From an uncultured Candidatus Saccharibacteria bacterium (GTDB lineage: Bacteria > Patescibacteria > Saccharimonadia > Saccharimonadales > UBA6022): a stretch of DNA of 9,851 nt. The notes beneath the pieces are model-generated. The model was not told the DNA's origin. It did no database searches and saw only the letters and a program-made list of their open reading frames with translations. Positions 1-6,065 of this stretch are shown in pieces (position 1 is the stretch's first letter; each line of letters opens with the position of its first letter). The stretch lies in NCBI GenBank assembly GCA_946887425.1, contig CAMPKW010000032.1, positions 1-9,851 of the forward strand, read 5' to 3'. The position numbers were made by a program, and so were the translations under genes.

Positions 1-2
1 TC

Positions 3-46
3 ACCAAGAAAAGAAGCTCACCATCTGGTGGGCTCTTTTTCTTGGT
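3..46. terminator. Long hairpin, probable bidirectional terminator
   Basis: The arms 3-23 and 26-46 pair almost completely, with three mismatched or wobble positions, around a tiny ATCT apex. The 3' side carries a T run (36-40) and the 5' side an A-rich tract, so either strand gives a stem ending in U-rich RNA. It lies about 50 nt past the stop of the minus-strand acidic gene (stop at 95-97) and probably terminates that operon, and perhaps also a plus-strand gene left of the window. A separate 6-bp inverted repeat, AACTCC-AAA-GGAGTT, sits at 66-80 between this hairpin and the gene. Confidence 0.7.
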
Positions 47-94
47 AGGTTTACGAGGCAAGCCAAACTCCAAAGGAGTTCATAAGGCGACGAA

Positions 95-352
95 TTACTT
101 CATCTCATCGTCGCGATCTTCAATCTCTTCACGCCGGTCATCGTCACCGTGCCCAGTGCCATCGAAATCATACTTATCGAGCTCTTCTTTAAATTCCTCT
201 GGATCAACGCCAAACCCCTCTGTCGGATCGTCAGTTTCTTCGTCGATAATCGGATCGTTGATGTCACCGCTTGTATCGAGGTCGTCTTGATAATTCTGTA
301 GCGTAAGATCGTCGTCGTCTATATTCTGCGGGTCAGGATTAACTGAGTCCAT
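95..352 (-). CDS. Small, highly acidic hypothetical protein (85 aa)
   Basis: I recognise no family. By count, 35 of 85 residues are Asp or Glu (24 D, 11 E) against about 6 Lys/Arg, with a DDDD run at residues 12-15 and a DDD run at 70-72. There are no cysteines, no hydrophobic segment and no signal peptide, so it should be a soluble, probably disordered cytoplasmic polypeptide. The ATG at 350-352 is fixed by an AAAAGGAGG ribosome binding site (358-366) with 5-nt spacing. It lies 45 nt downstream of the SPW-repeat gene on the same strand with no terminator between them, so the two are probably co-transcribed. The serine-rich frame opposite is only a shadow of the Asp codons. A polyanionic chaperone, a DNA mimic or an ion-binding protein are all possible, but none is supported by a specific motif. 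Confidence 0.75.
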   Translation of the reverse strand: MDSVNPDPQNIDDDDLTLQNYQDDLDTSGDINDPIIDEETDDPTEGFGVDPEEFKEELDKYDFDGTGHGDDDRREEIEDRDDEMK

Positions 353-357
353 ACATA

Positions 358-366
358 CCTCCTTTT
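358..366 (-). promoter_or_regulatory. Ribosome binding site of the acidic gene
   Basis: AAAAGGAGG on the minus strand, 5 nt before the ATG at 350-352. It matches the anti-Shine-Dalgarno sequence closely and selects this ATG over the out-of-frame ATG 4 nt upstream. Confidence 0.8.
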
Positions 367-397
367 ATTACAATGAGTGATGAATAAGAGAAAGTTA

Positions 398-778
398 TTA
401 GTGTACGATCGTACTGGCGCGCTCGTCGTCTGTAGATGTGAGAAGGGCGTAGCCCATGACCATGATACCTACGATAAGGTGTGGAAGCCATTGATTATTC
501 TGTGCTGCGTCCATGAAGCCGAAGAGCCATGGCGAGAGTGCAAGCAGTAGTCCGGTAGCTACATCGATACCAATATGTATTTTCATTGGCACGAGTTTGA
601 GCGGGCTATATGGACTAGTCGTAATCAGCTCATTAATGATGATAAAAATACCGATCAAGATCGGCACCATGCTCGCTGCGGCGTTGTCAGTGAAGCCAAA
701 GATATTCGGCGCAAAAAGTAGGACCACACCCACGATTAAACCAATGACCGTATGTGCTTTAGTTGATATAAATCCCAT
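398..778 (-). CDS. SPW-repeat family integral membrane protein (126 aa)
   Basis: A four-helix membrane protein of the SPW-repeat family, whose function is not established. Likely membrane segments are at residues about 9-28, 36-54, 68-89 and 97-116. The family signature occurs twice at the ends of helices 1 and 3: FAPNIFGFTD (22-31, degenerate) and LSPWLFGFMD (81-90, canonical), which shows an internal duplication of a two-helix unit. The C-terminus is short and charged. The start is the ATG at 776-778, because AAGGAGG lies exactly 5 nt upstream (784-790). An in-frame GTG two codons earlier would overlap that Shine-Dalgarno and is rejected. A TATAAT box at 812-817 gives a short leader. The acidic 85-aa gene follows, probably in the same transcript. 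Confidence 0.88.
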   Translation of the reverse strand: MGFISTKAHTVIGLIVGVVLLFAPNIFGFTDNAAASMVPILIGIFIIINELITTSPYSPLKLVPMKIHIGIDVATGLLLALSPWLFGFMDAAQNNQWLPHLIVGIMVMGYALLTSTDDERASTIVH

Positions 779-783
779 GAACA

Positions 784-790
784 CCTCCTT
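784..790 (-). promoter_or_regulatory. Ribosome binding site that sets the SPW-protein start
   Basis: AAGGAGG on the minus strand with a 5-nt spacer to the ATG at 776-778. The same 5-nt spacing is used by the next gene. The upstream in-frame GTG (782-784) overlaps this site and cannot be the start. Confidence 0.8.
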
Positions 791-811
791 GTTTATTGGT
801 TACGTACTTTT

Positions 812-817
812 ATTATA
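812..817 (-). promoter_or_regulatory. -10 box of the SPW/acidic operon
   Basis: A perfect TATAAT on the minus strand, 33 nt before the SPW start codon. The hexamer 17 bp upstream does not resemble TTGACA. Initiation about 7 nt downstream would give a leader of roughly 25-30 nt containing the AAGGAGG site. Confidence 0.55.
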
Positions 818-950
818 TGCCCGATATTTTGCATTTGGACATTTTTGCAACCTATGTACGGTTCATCCTACGCCCCTCGATGTGGAAAACATGATTGCCA
901 ATAGGGGTTTCTTTTAGTTTTTTGTCAGTGTCCTCTAAAGTATATAATGC

Positions 951-967
951 GATGTATATTATACATC
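951..967. repeat. 17-bp perfect palindrome at the end of the hydrolase operon
   Basis: GATGTATA and TATACATC are perfect 8-nt arms around one central T. The element overlaps the stop codon (959-961) of the minus-strand hydrolase. A TATAAT (943-948) lies directly beside it on the plus strand, with TTGTCA (922-927) 15 bp upstream. No T run follows the palindrome on the minus strand, so it is not a classic terminator. It could be an operator or a weak 3' hairpin. Confidence 0.4.
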
Positions 968-1681
968 ATGCTCTAAATAGTGAACCGCGTCTCGCACCGC
1001 CTTGTGCACACGTCGATCTTTCATGATCTTAAAGTGGCCCCTAGTAAGAAGCTGGACATTTTTTGCTCCCTCTAAGTAACTACCCTTGGGAATATGGGGG
1101 TCAAATATTCCGTAAATCGAAACGATCTTTTTGTTAACTATCGTGTTGGCGGCTAATGTCGAGAGGATAGGTGAGTTTGGTAAAAATACGCGCAGCGCCC
1201 TGATAGGAAGCAGGTACGCGTACCGCGACCCTGCAAAGGGCGAGTTTAACGCTACGACGCCCTTTATCTGATCCGCAGGCGTACTTGCGAGAAGATACTT
1301 ACCGACCAGCCCGCCTTTGCTATGGGCAACGATAATGTAGTTCTCGAGTTTATGCATTACGACGTATCCCTGAACGATTGCAGCCATAGACTCAACATCA
1401 CCCACGTTATATCCCAGTGACGAAACCACATGCACGGGGTGCCCCTTTTGGTAAAGCATATCCGCCACAGGCTTCATGAACCGCCAATTTTCATACACAC
1501 CCGGAATAAGAAGTATGGGAGCTTTTGTTACATGCGCCGCCACCTTGGGCGACAAATACCGATGTGCGTCCGCCCTCGCCAGGAAACCATTTGTCTGTCG
1601 ATAAGTGGCATACGTATAGTCATGCGCCCATGCCCAACTATTTACGATGAGATGCTTTAATTTTCTATAAAATCTTGGCAT
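959..1681 (-). CDS. Alpha/beta hydrolase, lipase/esterase-like (240 aa)
   Basis: A serine hydrolase of the alpha/beta fold, likely a lipase or acyl-esterase; the substrate is unknown. The core starts at about residue 54 with strand ILLIPGVYENW (56-66), the usual oxyanion-hole position. The nucleophile elbow is AHSKGG (119-124, Ser121), with Ala where GxSxG normally has Gly. Asp194 (IFDPHIP) and His216 (RGHFKI) complete the triad, and the order and spacing are normal. The first 50 residues are basic and aromatic (Trp, Tyr) and may bind the membrane, but no clear signal peptide is visible. Its ATG (1679-1681) lies inside the upstream hydrolase gene, with a 25-nt overlap and no strong ribosome binding site, so translational coupling is likely. 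The Ala-x-Ser-x-Gly elbow and the NSPFAGS segment recall triacylglycerol lipases and PGAP1-type proteins, which is inference. Confidence 0.85.
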   Translation of the reverse strand: MPRFYRKLKHLIVNSWAWAHDYTYATYRQTNGFLARADAHRYLSPKVAAHVTKAPILLIPGVYENWRFMKPVADMLYQKGHPVHVVSSLGYNVGDVESMAAIVQGYVVMHKLENYIIVAHSKGGLVGKYLLASTPADQIKGVVALNSPFAGSRYAYLLPIRALRVFLPNSPILSTLAANTIVNKKIVSIYGIFDPHIPKGSYLEGAKNVQLLTRGHFKIMKDRRVHKAVRDAVHYLEHDV

Positions 1682-2418
1682 ACGATTGCTGTCTCTTTTG
1701 CATATTTATAATGCAGGGCATGAGGAGCATCGGTAATTTCGGCAAGGGCATGGCAAGTGGACACCGTCCTAAGGTGCGCAGCCCACTCGTGCGGAACAAT
1801 ATAGTCATTCGTGCCACGCACAATAAGCGTCGATATCGAATTGCCAGCAAGTGTCTCATCGATATGGTCATCTACCATCCAACGAGAAGTCTGGAGATAG
1901 CGAGAGAGACCCATGCGTGCATAATCAGAGAAGATAACAGTACCAACAGCCGGGCCTTCAAAGAACGTATCTTGCACGAGGCGCAGGCTCTGTTTCAAGA
2001 CACTACGCTCTTTGCAATTTACCGTAGGCGCAAGAAGAATCATCTTATCAATATACGCCGGGGTCTCTTTAGTTAGATGTGCAATAATCTGACAGCCCAT
2101 TGAATGCCCAATCATAATAGGATTGAAGATATCGTGTTTTTGTAAGTAGGTATAAGTGACCGACGCGAGCTGCTCAATAGTAAGCGGCTCAGAGGGCTTC
2201 GGGGCCTTGCCATAACCAGGAAGATCGAGAGCAATCACGGTATACCTTTTTGCTAATTCTCGAGCGAGGGGAATGAAATACGCACTGGACACACCAATGC
2301 CATGAATCAAGACAACTGTTTTTTTATCTGACCCACTGCCATTCCTGCGGACGCCCACCATATAACCTTCCACTTCCTCGAGGGATACCGTGTCAAAAGC
2401 CTTGTCTTCAGTCGTCAT
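1657..2418 (-). CDS. Alpha/beta hydrolase fold protein (253 aa)
   Basis: A cytoplasmic serine hydrolase of the alpha/beta family. Visible landmarks, in order: strand VVLIHGIGVSS (35-45) with the HG oxyanion motif; ALDLPGYGKAPKP (63-75), the typical DLPGxGxS-like loop; the nucleophile elbow GHSMG (104-108, Ser106); Asp205 in RGTNDYIVP; and His233 in DAPHALHY. The triad is complete and the length is usual for the family. A substrate cannot be assigned: esterase, lactonase and C-C hydrolase all share this pattern. It is the first gene of a two-hydrolase operon and overlaps the next one by 25 nt. The start is the third of three ATGs in the run ATGAATGAATGA; the first two soon meet stop codons in other frames. 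A TATAAT box ends only 6 nt before the ATG and no Shine-Dalgarno is present, so the mRNA is predicted to be leaderless. Confidence 0.88.
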   Translation of the reverse strand: MTTEDKAFDTVSLEEVEGYMVGVRRNGSGSDKKTVVLIHGIGVSSAYFIPLARELAKRYTVIALDLPGYGKAPKPSEPLTIEQLASVTYTYLQKHDIFNPIMIGHSMGCQIIAHLTKETPAYIDKMILLAPTVNCKERSVLKQSLRLVQDTFFEGPAVGTVIFSDYARMGLSRYLQTSRWMVDDHIDETLAGNSISTLIVRGTNDYIVPHEWAAHLRTVSTCHALAEITDAPHALHYKYAKETAIVCQDFIEN

Positions 2419-2424
2419 TCATTC

Positions 2425-2430
2425 ATTATA
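2425..2430 (-). promoter_or_regulatory. -10 box of the hydrolase operon (leaderless start)
   Basis: A perfect TATAAT on the minus strand with 6 nt between it and the ATG at 2416-2418. Initiation at the usual distance would fall on or next to the start codon. No TTGACA-like hexamer is seen at 16-18 bp. Confidence 0.6.
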
Positions 2431-2522
2431 ACCCTATCGGGTGATCTCTTTATGACACAAAGGCAGTGATAATAGCCAGTGCGTGGGATGCGTAGAGCGC
2501 AATATTAAGGTGCACGATAAGC

Positions 2523-2528
2523 TATACT
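2523..2528 (+). promoter_or_regulatory. -10 box of the MMPL gene (leaderless start)
   Basis: TATACT followed by 6 nt and the ATG at 2535, the same geometry as the divergent hydrolase promoter about 95 bp away. No Shine-Dalgarno and no clear -35 are present. The 116-bp intergenic region 2419-2534 therefore holds both divergent promoters. Confidence 0.55.
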
Positions 2529-2534
2529 GCTAAT

Positions 2535-4700
2535 ATGAACTCCTTCCTTCCACCGCTACACTCGGATCGAAAACTTTTTACGTGGCTGCGTCGCTTCGCA
2601 CCTGGACTCATTATTATCGTGTGGTTTGCGGTCGCATCGTTTGGCGGACCTACGTTCGGCAAACTGTCGTCCGTTTCCAGCAATGACCAGGCGGCATTTT
2701 TACCAGCCAGCGCGCAGTCAACCAAGGTGCAAGAAATTCAAACAAAATTCCGAAACTCCAATTCAATCCCGGCAATTATTGTCGTAGAATCAGATGCTAT
2801 TATTACACCGGCAGATTACCGAAAATACCAGCCTCTAATCACAAAGCTCCAAGCAGTCAAAGGTGTGCAAGCTGGCACGTCTATAGCAGGACCAATTCCA
2901 TCAGCCGATGGCAAGGCGGTGCAGTTTATTGCTCCTATCAGTAGCCGGGATGAACTCAAAGATGTCATCACCGACCTGCGTACGGCAGCTAAAGATACCA
3001 CGCCAGCAGGGCAGACGGCGTATGTCACAGGGCCAGCTGGACTTACGGCCGATCTCGTGAAGGCATTTGGTGGCATCGACGGCGTACTGCTCATCGTTGC
3101 GCTATCAGTTGTATTCGTCATTTTGCTACTCGTGTATCGTTCGATTACATTACCGTTCATTGTTCTACTCAACTCCATCTTTGCGCTTTGTGGCGCTATT
3201 TTGATTGTCTACCTCATGGCGAAGTGGAACTGGATTGAACTAAACGGCCAGAGCCAAGGAATCCTATCGATCCTTGTCATTGGCGCGGCAACTGATTACT
3301 CGCTCCTACTTGTAGCTCGTTACCGCGAGGCACTCACGCACATAAAGTCGAAGTGGCGAGCGATGGCCCGGGCGTTCAAAGCCGCTTTTGAGCCGATCGT
3401 CGCCTCGGGAATAACCGTAATTGCAGCACTCCTATGTCTTCTATTCTCCGACCTTAATTCCAACCGCAGCCTCGGCCCAATCGCCGCCACGGGAATCGTC
3501 TTCTCGCTTCTTGCAACACTGTCATTCCTGCCAGCCCTGCTTGTTGCACTTGGTCGTGGATCTTTTTGGCCTGCATTACCAAAATATTACCCAGAGGACG
3601 CCGCTTCCGCTACCACGAACAACCAAGACATCAGCAAGCTTTGGAAGTGGGTAGGGCACGTAGTGTCCCGTCGCTCTCGTACGATATGGATCACCACCGC
3701 ACTATTACTACTTGCAGGAGGTGCAGGAATCTTACAGCTAAGGGCAAGTGGGGTACCACAAACTGATCTCATTCTTACCCAATCCGAAGCGGTAGACGGC
3801 CAAGCGATACTTGCCAAGCATTTCGGTTCAGCAATAGGCACCCCAATGGTAGTAATCACTGATAGCGACAAGCAAGCAGCCATCACCGACGCCCTCAAAA
3901 AGCTCGATGGCATCGACGCGGTGAGTACCTATAGCGGCCAGGAAGGCCGACCATCGCAAGCAGCAGTACCGGCGAAAGTCGTTGACGGCAAAGTACTTAT
4001 CAATGCCACTCTTGCGACTACCAAAAGTGACTCCGACGAGGCCGAAGCTATTGTCCGTCAAGCACGCACCAGCCTTGCTACCATCGACCCGCAGGTATTA
4101 GTTGGTGGTGCGACAGCTATCGCCCTCGACACCAACACTACCGCCACCAACGACCTAAAGAAGATCATTCCTATTGTTCTTGCCGTGATCCTCCTCATCC
4201 TCATAGCCCTACTCCGGTCGATTATTGCGCCGTTACTACTCATAGCAACGGTTGTCATTAGTTACATCGCAGCGCTTGGCGTTTCAGCATTGGTGTTCAA
4301 TCACATCTTTGGGTTCCCAGGTGCAGATGCTTCAGTACCGCTGTTCGGATTCGTATTCCTCGTTGCACTCGGCATCGATTACAATATTTTTCTCATGACC
4401 CGAGTGCGCGAAGAGGCCAAGCGAATTGGCACACTTCAAGGTATCCTGCACGGGCTTGGCAAAACCGGCGGGGTAATCACTTCGGCCGGTATCGTGCTTG
4501 CTGCTACATTTGCGGCACTTGGCATCATTCCAATCCTGTTCCTTGCTCAGCTCGCTTTTATTGTGGCGTTTGGTGTACTAATCGACACTATTATCGTACG
4601 TTCACTCCTTGTACCGGCGCTATCATACGACATTGGTAAGTTTATCTGGTGGCCCTCAAAATTATCACGTGACAATACTGATACAAAATCCGCTGAGTAA
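2535..4700 (+). CDS. MMPL-family RND transporter (721 aa)
   Basis: An inner-membrane exporter of the MMPL branch of the RND superfamily. Relatives move lipids or hydrophobic compounds using the proton gradient; the cargo here is unknown. The protein is a tandem duplication with about 12 membrane segments: TM1 (about 24-39), an extracytoplasmic loop (40-180), TM2-6 (about 183-339), a cytoplasmic linker (340-380), TM7 (about 383-401), a second loop (402-540) and TM8-12 (about 542-697). The signature acidic motif of the fourth helix in each half is present: GAATDYSLLLVARYRE (from 250) and GIDYNIFLMTRVREE (from 613). Both contain the Asp-Tyr pair tied to proton relay and are followed by Arg-rich turns. 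The length matches small MMPL proteins, and the C-terminus is short and polar. It is transcribed divergently from the hydrolase operon. An envelope-lipid role alongside the lipases is tempting but unproven. Confidence 0.93.
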   Translation: MNSFLPPLHSDRKLFTWLRRFAPGLIIIVWFAVASFGGPTFGKLSSVSSNDQAAFLPASAQSTKVQEIQTKFRNSNSIPAIIVVESDAIITPADYRKYQPLITKLQAVKGVQAGTSIAGPIPSADGKAVQFIAPISSRDELKDVITDLRTAAKDTTPAGQTAYVTGPAGLTADLVKAFGGIDGVLLIVALSVVFVILLLVYRSITLPFIVLLNSIFALCGAILIVYLMAKWNWIELNGQSQGILSILVIGAATDYSLLLVARYREALTHIKSKWRAMARAFKAAFEPIVASGITVIAALLCLLFSDLNSNRSLGPIAATGIVFSLLATLSFLPALLVALGRGSFWPALPKYYPEDAASATTNNQDISKLWKWVGHVVSRRSRTIWITTALLLLAGGAGILQLRASGVPQTDLILTQSEAVDGQAILAKHFGSAIGTPMVVITDSDKQAAITDALKKLDGIDAVSTYSGQEGRPSQAAVPAKVVDGKVLINATLATTKSDSDEAEAIVRQARTSLATIDPQVLVGGATAIALDTNTTATNDLKKIIPIVLAVILLILIALLRSIIAPLLLIATVVISYIAALGVSALVFNHIFGFPGADASVPLFGFVFLVALGIDYNIFLMTRVREEAKRIGTLQGILHGLGKTGGVITSAGIVLAATFAALGIIPILFLAQLAFIVAFGVLIDTIIVRSLLVPALSYDIGKFIWWPSKLSRDNTDTKSAE

Positions 4701-4729
4701 CATTTGTATTTGCTAAAAATATATGTCAT

Positions 4730-4735
4730 TATAAT
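4730..4735 (+). promoter_or_regulatory. -10 box of the DUF218-like gene
   Basis: A perfect TATAAT, 31 nt before the ATG at 4767. Upstream TTG-containing hexamers are at unfavourable spacing (14 or 20 bp), so the -35 is unclear. The site lies in the 66-nt gap after the MMPL stop, which shows no terminator hairpin, so read-through from MMPL is also possible. Confidence 0.5.
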
Positions 4736-4766
4736 GTAACTGTTCGCTCTATTAAAGAGGAAGTAC

Positions 4767-5357
4767 ATGAAAATTGGCATCGTCGCACTATCGTTCGGCA
4801 AAATGAGTCGGCACGCACGTTTCGACATCATAAACTATCGCCTCAGTACCTACGCGGCAGCTGCACACGAGCTAGTCACTGCAAAGCGACCACTCGGGCA
4901 AGGCGATGAAGCTCAATGCACCAGCAACATGCAAGCTGTCATCGTCGCGCAGCACGAGATTGCCTGCTACCTGAATACCTATCATGATTTTGACGTCAGG
5001 GTAGTCACCAACGCCCATGCAACCCCGAAGGGCAACGGCCTGCTTTACCTTGATACGCAAGACGTCATCAATGAGGCGTTTCGTGTATTCAGAAGTGAGG
5101 ATGTGCGCGAGGTCATCGTCGTTGCGCACCCGTTCCTGCATGCGTGGCTGACCCGTCGTCTTATCACACGGATGGGCTTCATCACTCATGATTTCAGGGT
5201 GGACCGACACATAGGGTTCGACTCCAGTCGGGACAACCTGCAGTGGTGGTGCCGCGGGCGACTTCGCTTCCTTGCATACCTGGCCATCCAGGTCGCAGGG
5301 AAGGCAGTCGGCAAAGACCTTCACGGTATTGGCGAACGCCACGAGTCATCCGTGTGA
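4767..5357 (+). CDS. Hypothetical protein, DUF218/YdcF-like (196 aa)
   Basis: The sequence is not a clear match to any family, but its layout resembles DUF218 (SanA/ElyC/YdcF) Rossmann-like proteins linked to envelope functions. The similar parts are an N-terminal hydrophobic strand (MKIGIVALSFG), a middle segment LYLDTQDVINEAFRVF (93-108) at the position of the TxENA-type helix, and then strand and helix EVIVVAHPFLHAWLTRRLITRMGF, which parallels the VTSxxHxxRA step. A C-terminal amphipathic region (WWCRGRLRFLAYLAIQVAGKAVGK) follows. No transmembrane anchor is evident. The ATG is supported by AGAGGAAG 6-7 nt upstream and a TATAAT at 4730. It is convergent with the gene ending at 5523, and two hairpins lie between them. 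The family assignment is inference from pattern only. Confidence 0.72.
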   Translation: MKIGIVALSFGKMSRHARFDIINYRLSTYAAAAHELVTAKRPLGQGDEAQCTSNMQAVIVAQHEIACYLNTYHDFDVRVVTNAHATPKGNGLLYLDTQDVINEAFRVFRSEDVREVIVVAHPFLHAWLTRRLITRMGFITHDFRVDRHIGFDSSRDNLQWWCRGRLRFLAYLAIQVAGKAVGKDLHGIGERHESSV

Positions 5358-5385
5358 CTCACCCTTATGCCCGCACCTCGCGGAC

Positions 5386-5452
5386 ACGAAAAGGGCCCAA
5401 TCCCTTGCGGACTGAAAGCCATTCGTCCGCTTGAGGAGTGGGCCCTTTTCGT
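5386..5452. terminator. Large hairpin with 14-bp perfect outer stem
   Basis: ACGAAAAGGGCCCA (5386-5399) is perfectly complementary to TGGGCCCTTTTCGT (5439-5452). Inside, GCGGAC (5407-5412) pairs with GTCCGC (5425-5430), leaving an internal loop and a 12-nt apex. The A and T tracts sit in the outer stem, so it can act on both strands between the convergent genes ending at 5357 and 5523. A further GCGGAC copy at 5380-5385 could compete for the inner 3' arm. Confidence 0.7.
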
Positions 5453-5464
5453 ATCTATTTAAAA

Positions 5465-5525
5465 TGAAACGAGCCGGATGGCACAAGATTGCTCCCGTGT
5501 CATCCGGCTCTTTATTTTTGTTTCA
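5465..5525. terminator. GAGCCGG-type hairpin terminator, copy 1
   Basis: GAGCCGGATGGCAC (5471-5484) pairs with GTGTCATCCGGCTC (5497-5510), 14 positions with one G-U wobble, around a 12-nt loop. A T-rich tract (5511-5519) follows on the plus strand. The flanks TGAAAC (5465-5470) and GTTTCA (5520-5525) can also pair, and the last three bases are the stop codon of the minus-strand gene. The 13-nt core TGAAACGAGCCGG recurs at 7961-7973 in a second hairpin. Confidence 0.75.
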
Positions 5526-5936
5526 CTCCCCATTGCCGAATGCGACAATCGCCTTGAGGCATTTTTCAACATCCTCTGGCGTTTGCTTCATCAATGCTCC
5601 GAAGACGGTTGCTAGATAGCGAGCCTTACGAGTGAGAATACTCCTGACGCCAAACATGTCCGTCGACAGATCACTCATGATCGATGTCAGGACACTATCG
5701 AGGCCACCGGGTAACCCCTGAAGTGCGCGTTGCGCAACCATACCTATGGCTTTCATCTCCTCAGGGTTCTCCTCACGCATTTTGTTCGCCGCTTCAATAT
5801 GATGAGCCGGCGGTGCAACAATAACCATGCGCTGGTTCGATGCATTATCCTGGCCGAATACATCAAGCGCAAAAAGCAACATGTCTTTGCCCAGTTCGGC
5901 CTTCAGTTCGTCAAGGGTGAGTGGTACGTCGCTCAT
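5523..5936 (-). CDS. Hypothetical protein, family not recognised (137 aa)
   Basis: No family or catalytic motif is recognised. The protein is small and apparently soluble, and looks mostly helical: LTLDELKAELGKDMLLFALDVF (7-28), a short strand QRMVIVAPP (35-43), then several amphipathic helices (46-73, 79-95, 100-116, 119-132) with a Gly-Pro-Gly turn near 75-78. There is no signal peptide or membrane span. The start is the ATG at 5934-5936, supported by GGAGG (5943-5947) with 6-nt spacing. The in-frame TTG directly before it is unlikely to be used. The gene is divergent from the first tandem-paralog gene across a 129-bp intergenic region and convergent with the DUF218-like gene, with two hairpins after its stop. 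Confidence 0.75.
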   Translation of the reverse strand: MSDVPLTLDELKAELGKDMLLFALDVFGQDNASNQRMVIVAPPAHHIEAANKMREENPEEMKAIGMVAQRALQGLPGGLDSVLTSIMSDLSTDMFGVRSILTRKARYLATVFGALMKQTPEDVEKCLKAIVAFGNGE

Positions 5937-5975
5937 CAAAAACCTCCATAATTTGTCGGGAAAGCGATCATCTAT

Positions 5976-6004
5976 ACTATGCTATAAATCCAGTTATTAC
6001 GCAA
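5976..6004 (-). promoter_or_regulatory. Candidate promoter of the 137-aa hypothetical gene
   Basis: TTGCGT (5999-6004) and CATAGT (5976-5981) on the minus strand are separated by 17 bp. An overlapping alternative -10 is TATAGA (5971-5976). Initiation would leave a leader of about 30-35 nt containing GGAGG. Confidence 0.4.
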
Positions 6005-6026
6005 TAGCCATCAACTGCACCTCCTC

Positions 6027-6055
6027 TTGTAGCCACACATAGAGAAGCCTATAGT
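6027..6055 (+). promoter_or_regulatory. Promoter of tandem paralog 1
   Basis: TTGTAG (6027-6032), a 17-bp spacer and TATAGT (6050-6055), then 10 nt to the ATG at 6066. No Shine-Dalgarno exists between the -10 and the start, so the mRNA has almost no leader. The copy in front of the second paralog has the same layout. Confidence 0.6.
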
Positions 6056-6065
6056 AGATAGTACG

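Noticed and set aside
42..290. Plus-strand serine-rich open frame
   Set aside because: It is the mirror of Asp/Glu codons (GAC, GAT) in the minus-strand acidic gene, with low complexity and no ribosome binding site.
776..784. GTG start two codons upstream for the SPW protein
   Set aside because: The GTG overlaps the AAGGAGG site; the ATG at 776-778 has ideal 5-nt spacing.
873..907. CCCCT ... AGGGG hairpin with inner ATGT/ACAT and a T-rich tail, as a terminator or structured RNA
   Set aside because: The stem is only 5 bp with large internal gaps, and no plus-strand gene precedes it.
513..917. Plus-strand open frame opposite the SPW gene
   Set aside because: It is antisense to a well-supported gene with SPW repeats, a strong Shine-Dalgarno and a -10 box, and has no promoter or binding site of its own.
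2420..2426. Two additional ATGs upstream of the first hydrolase
   Set aside because: The ATGs at 2424-2426 and 2420-2422 run into TGA within four or five codons in other frames.
4872..5342. Minus-strand 156-codon open frame
   Set aside because: It lies wholly inside the plus-strand DUF218-like gene, which has a promoter, a ribosome binding site and a sensible protein; the antisense frame has none.
5937..5939. TTG start one codon upstream for the 137-aa protein
   Set aside because: The next codon is ATG with 6-nt spacing from GGAGG, so ATG is preferred.
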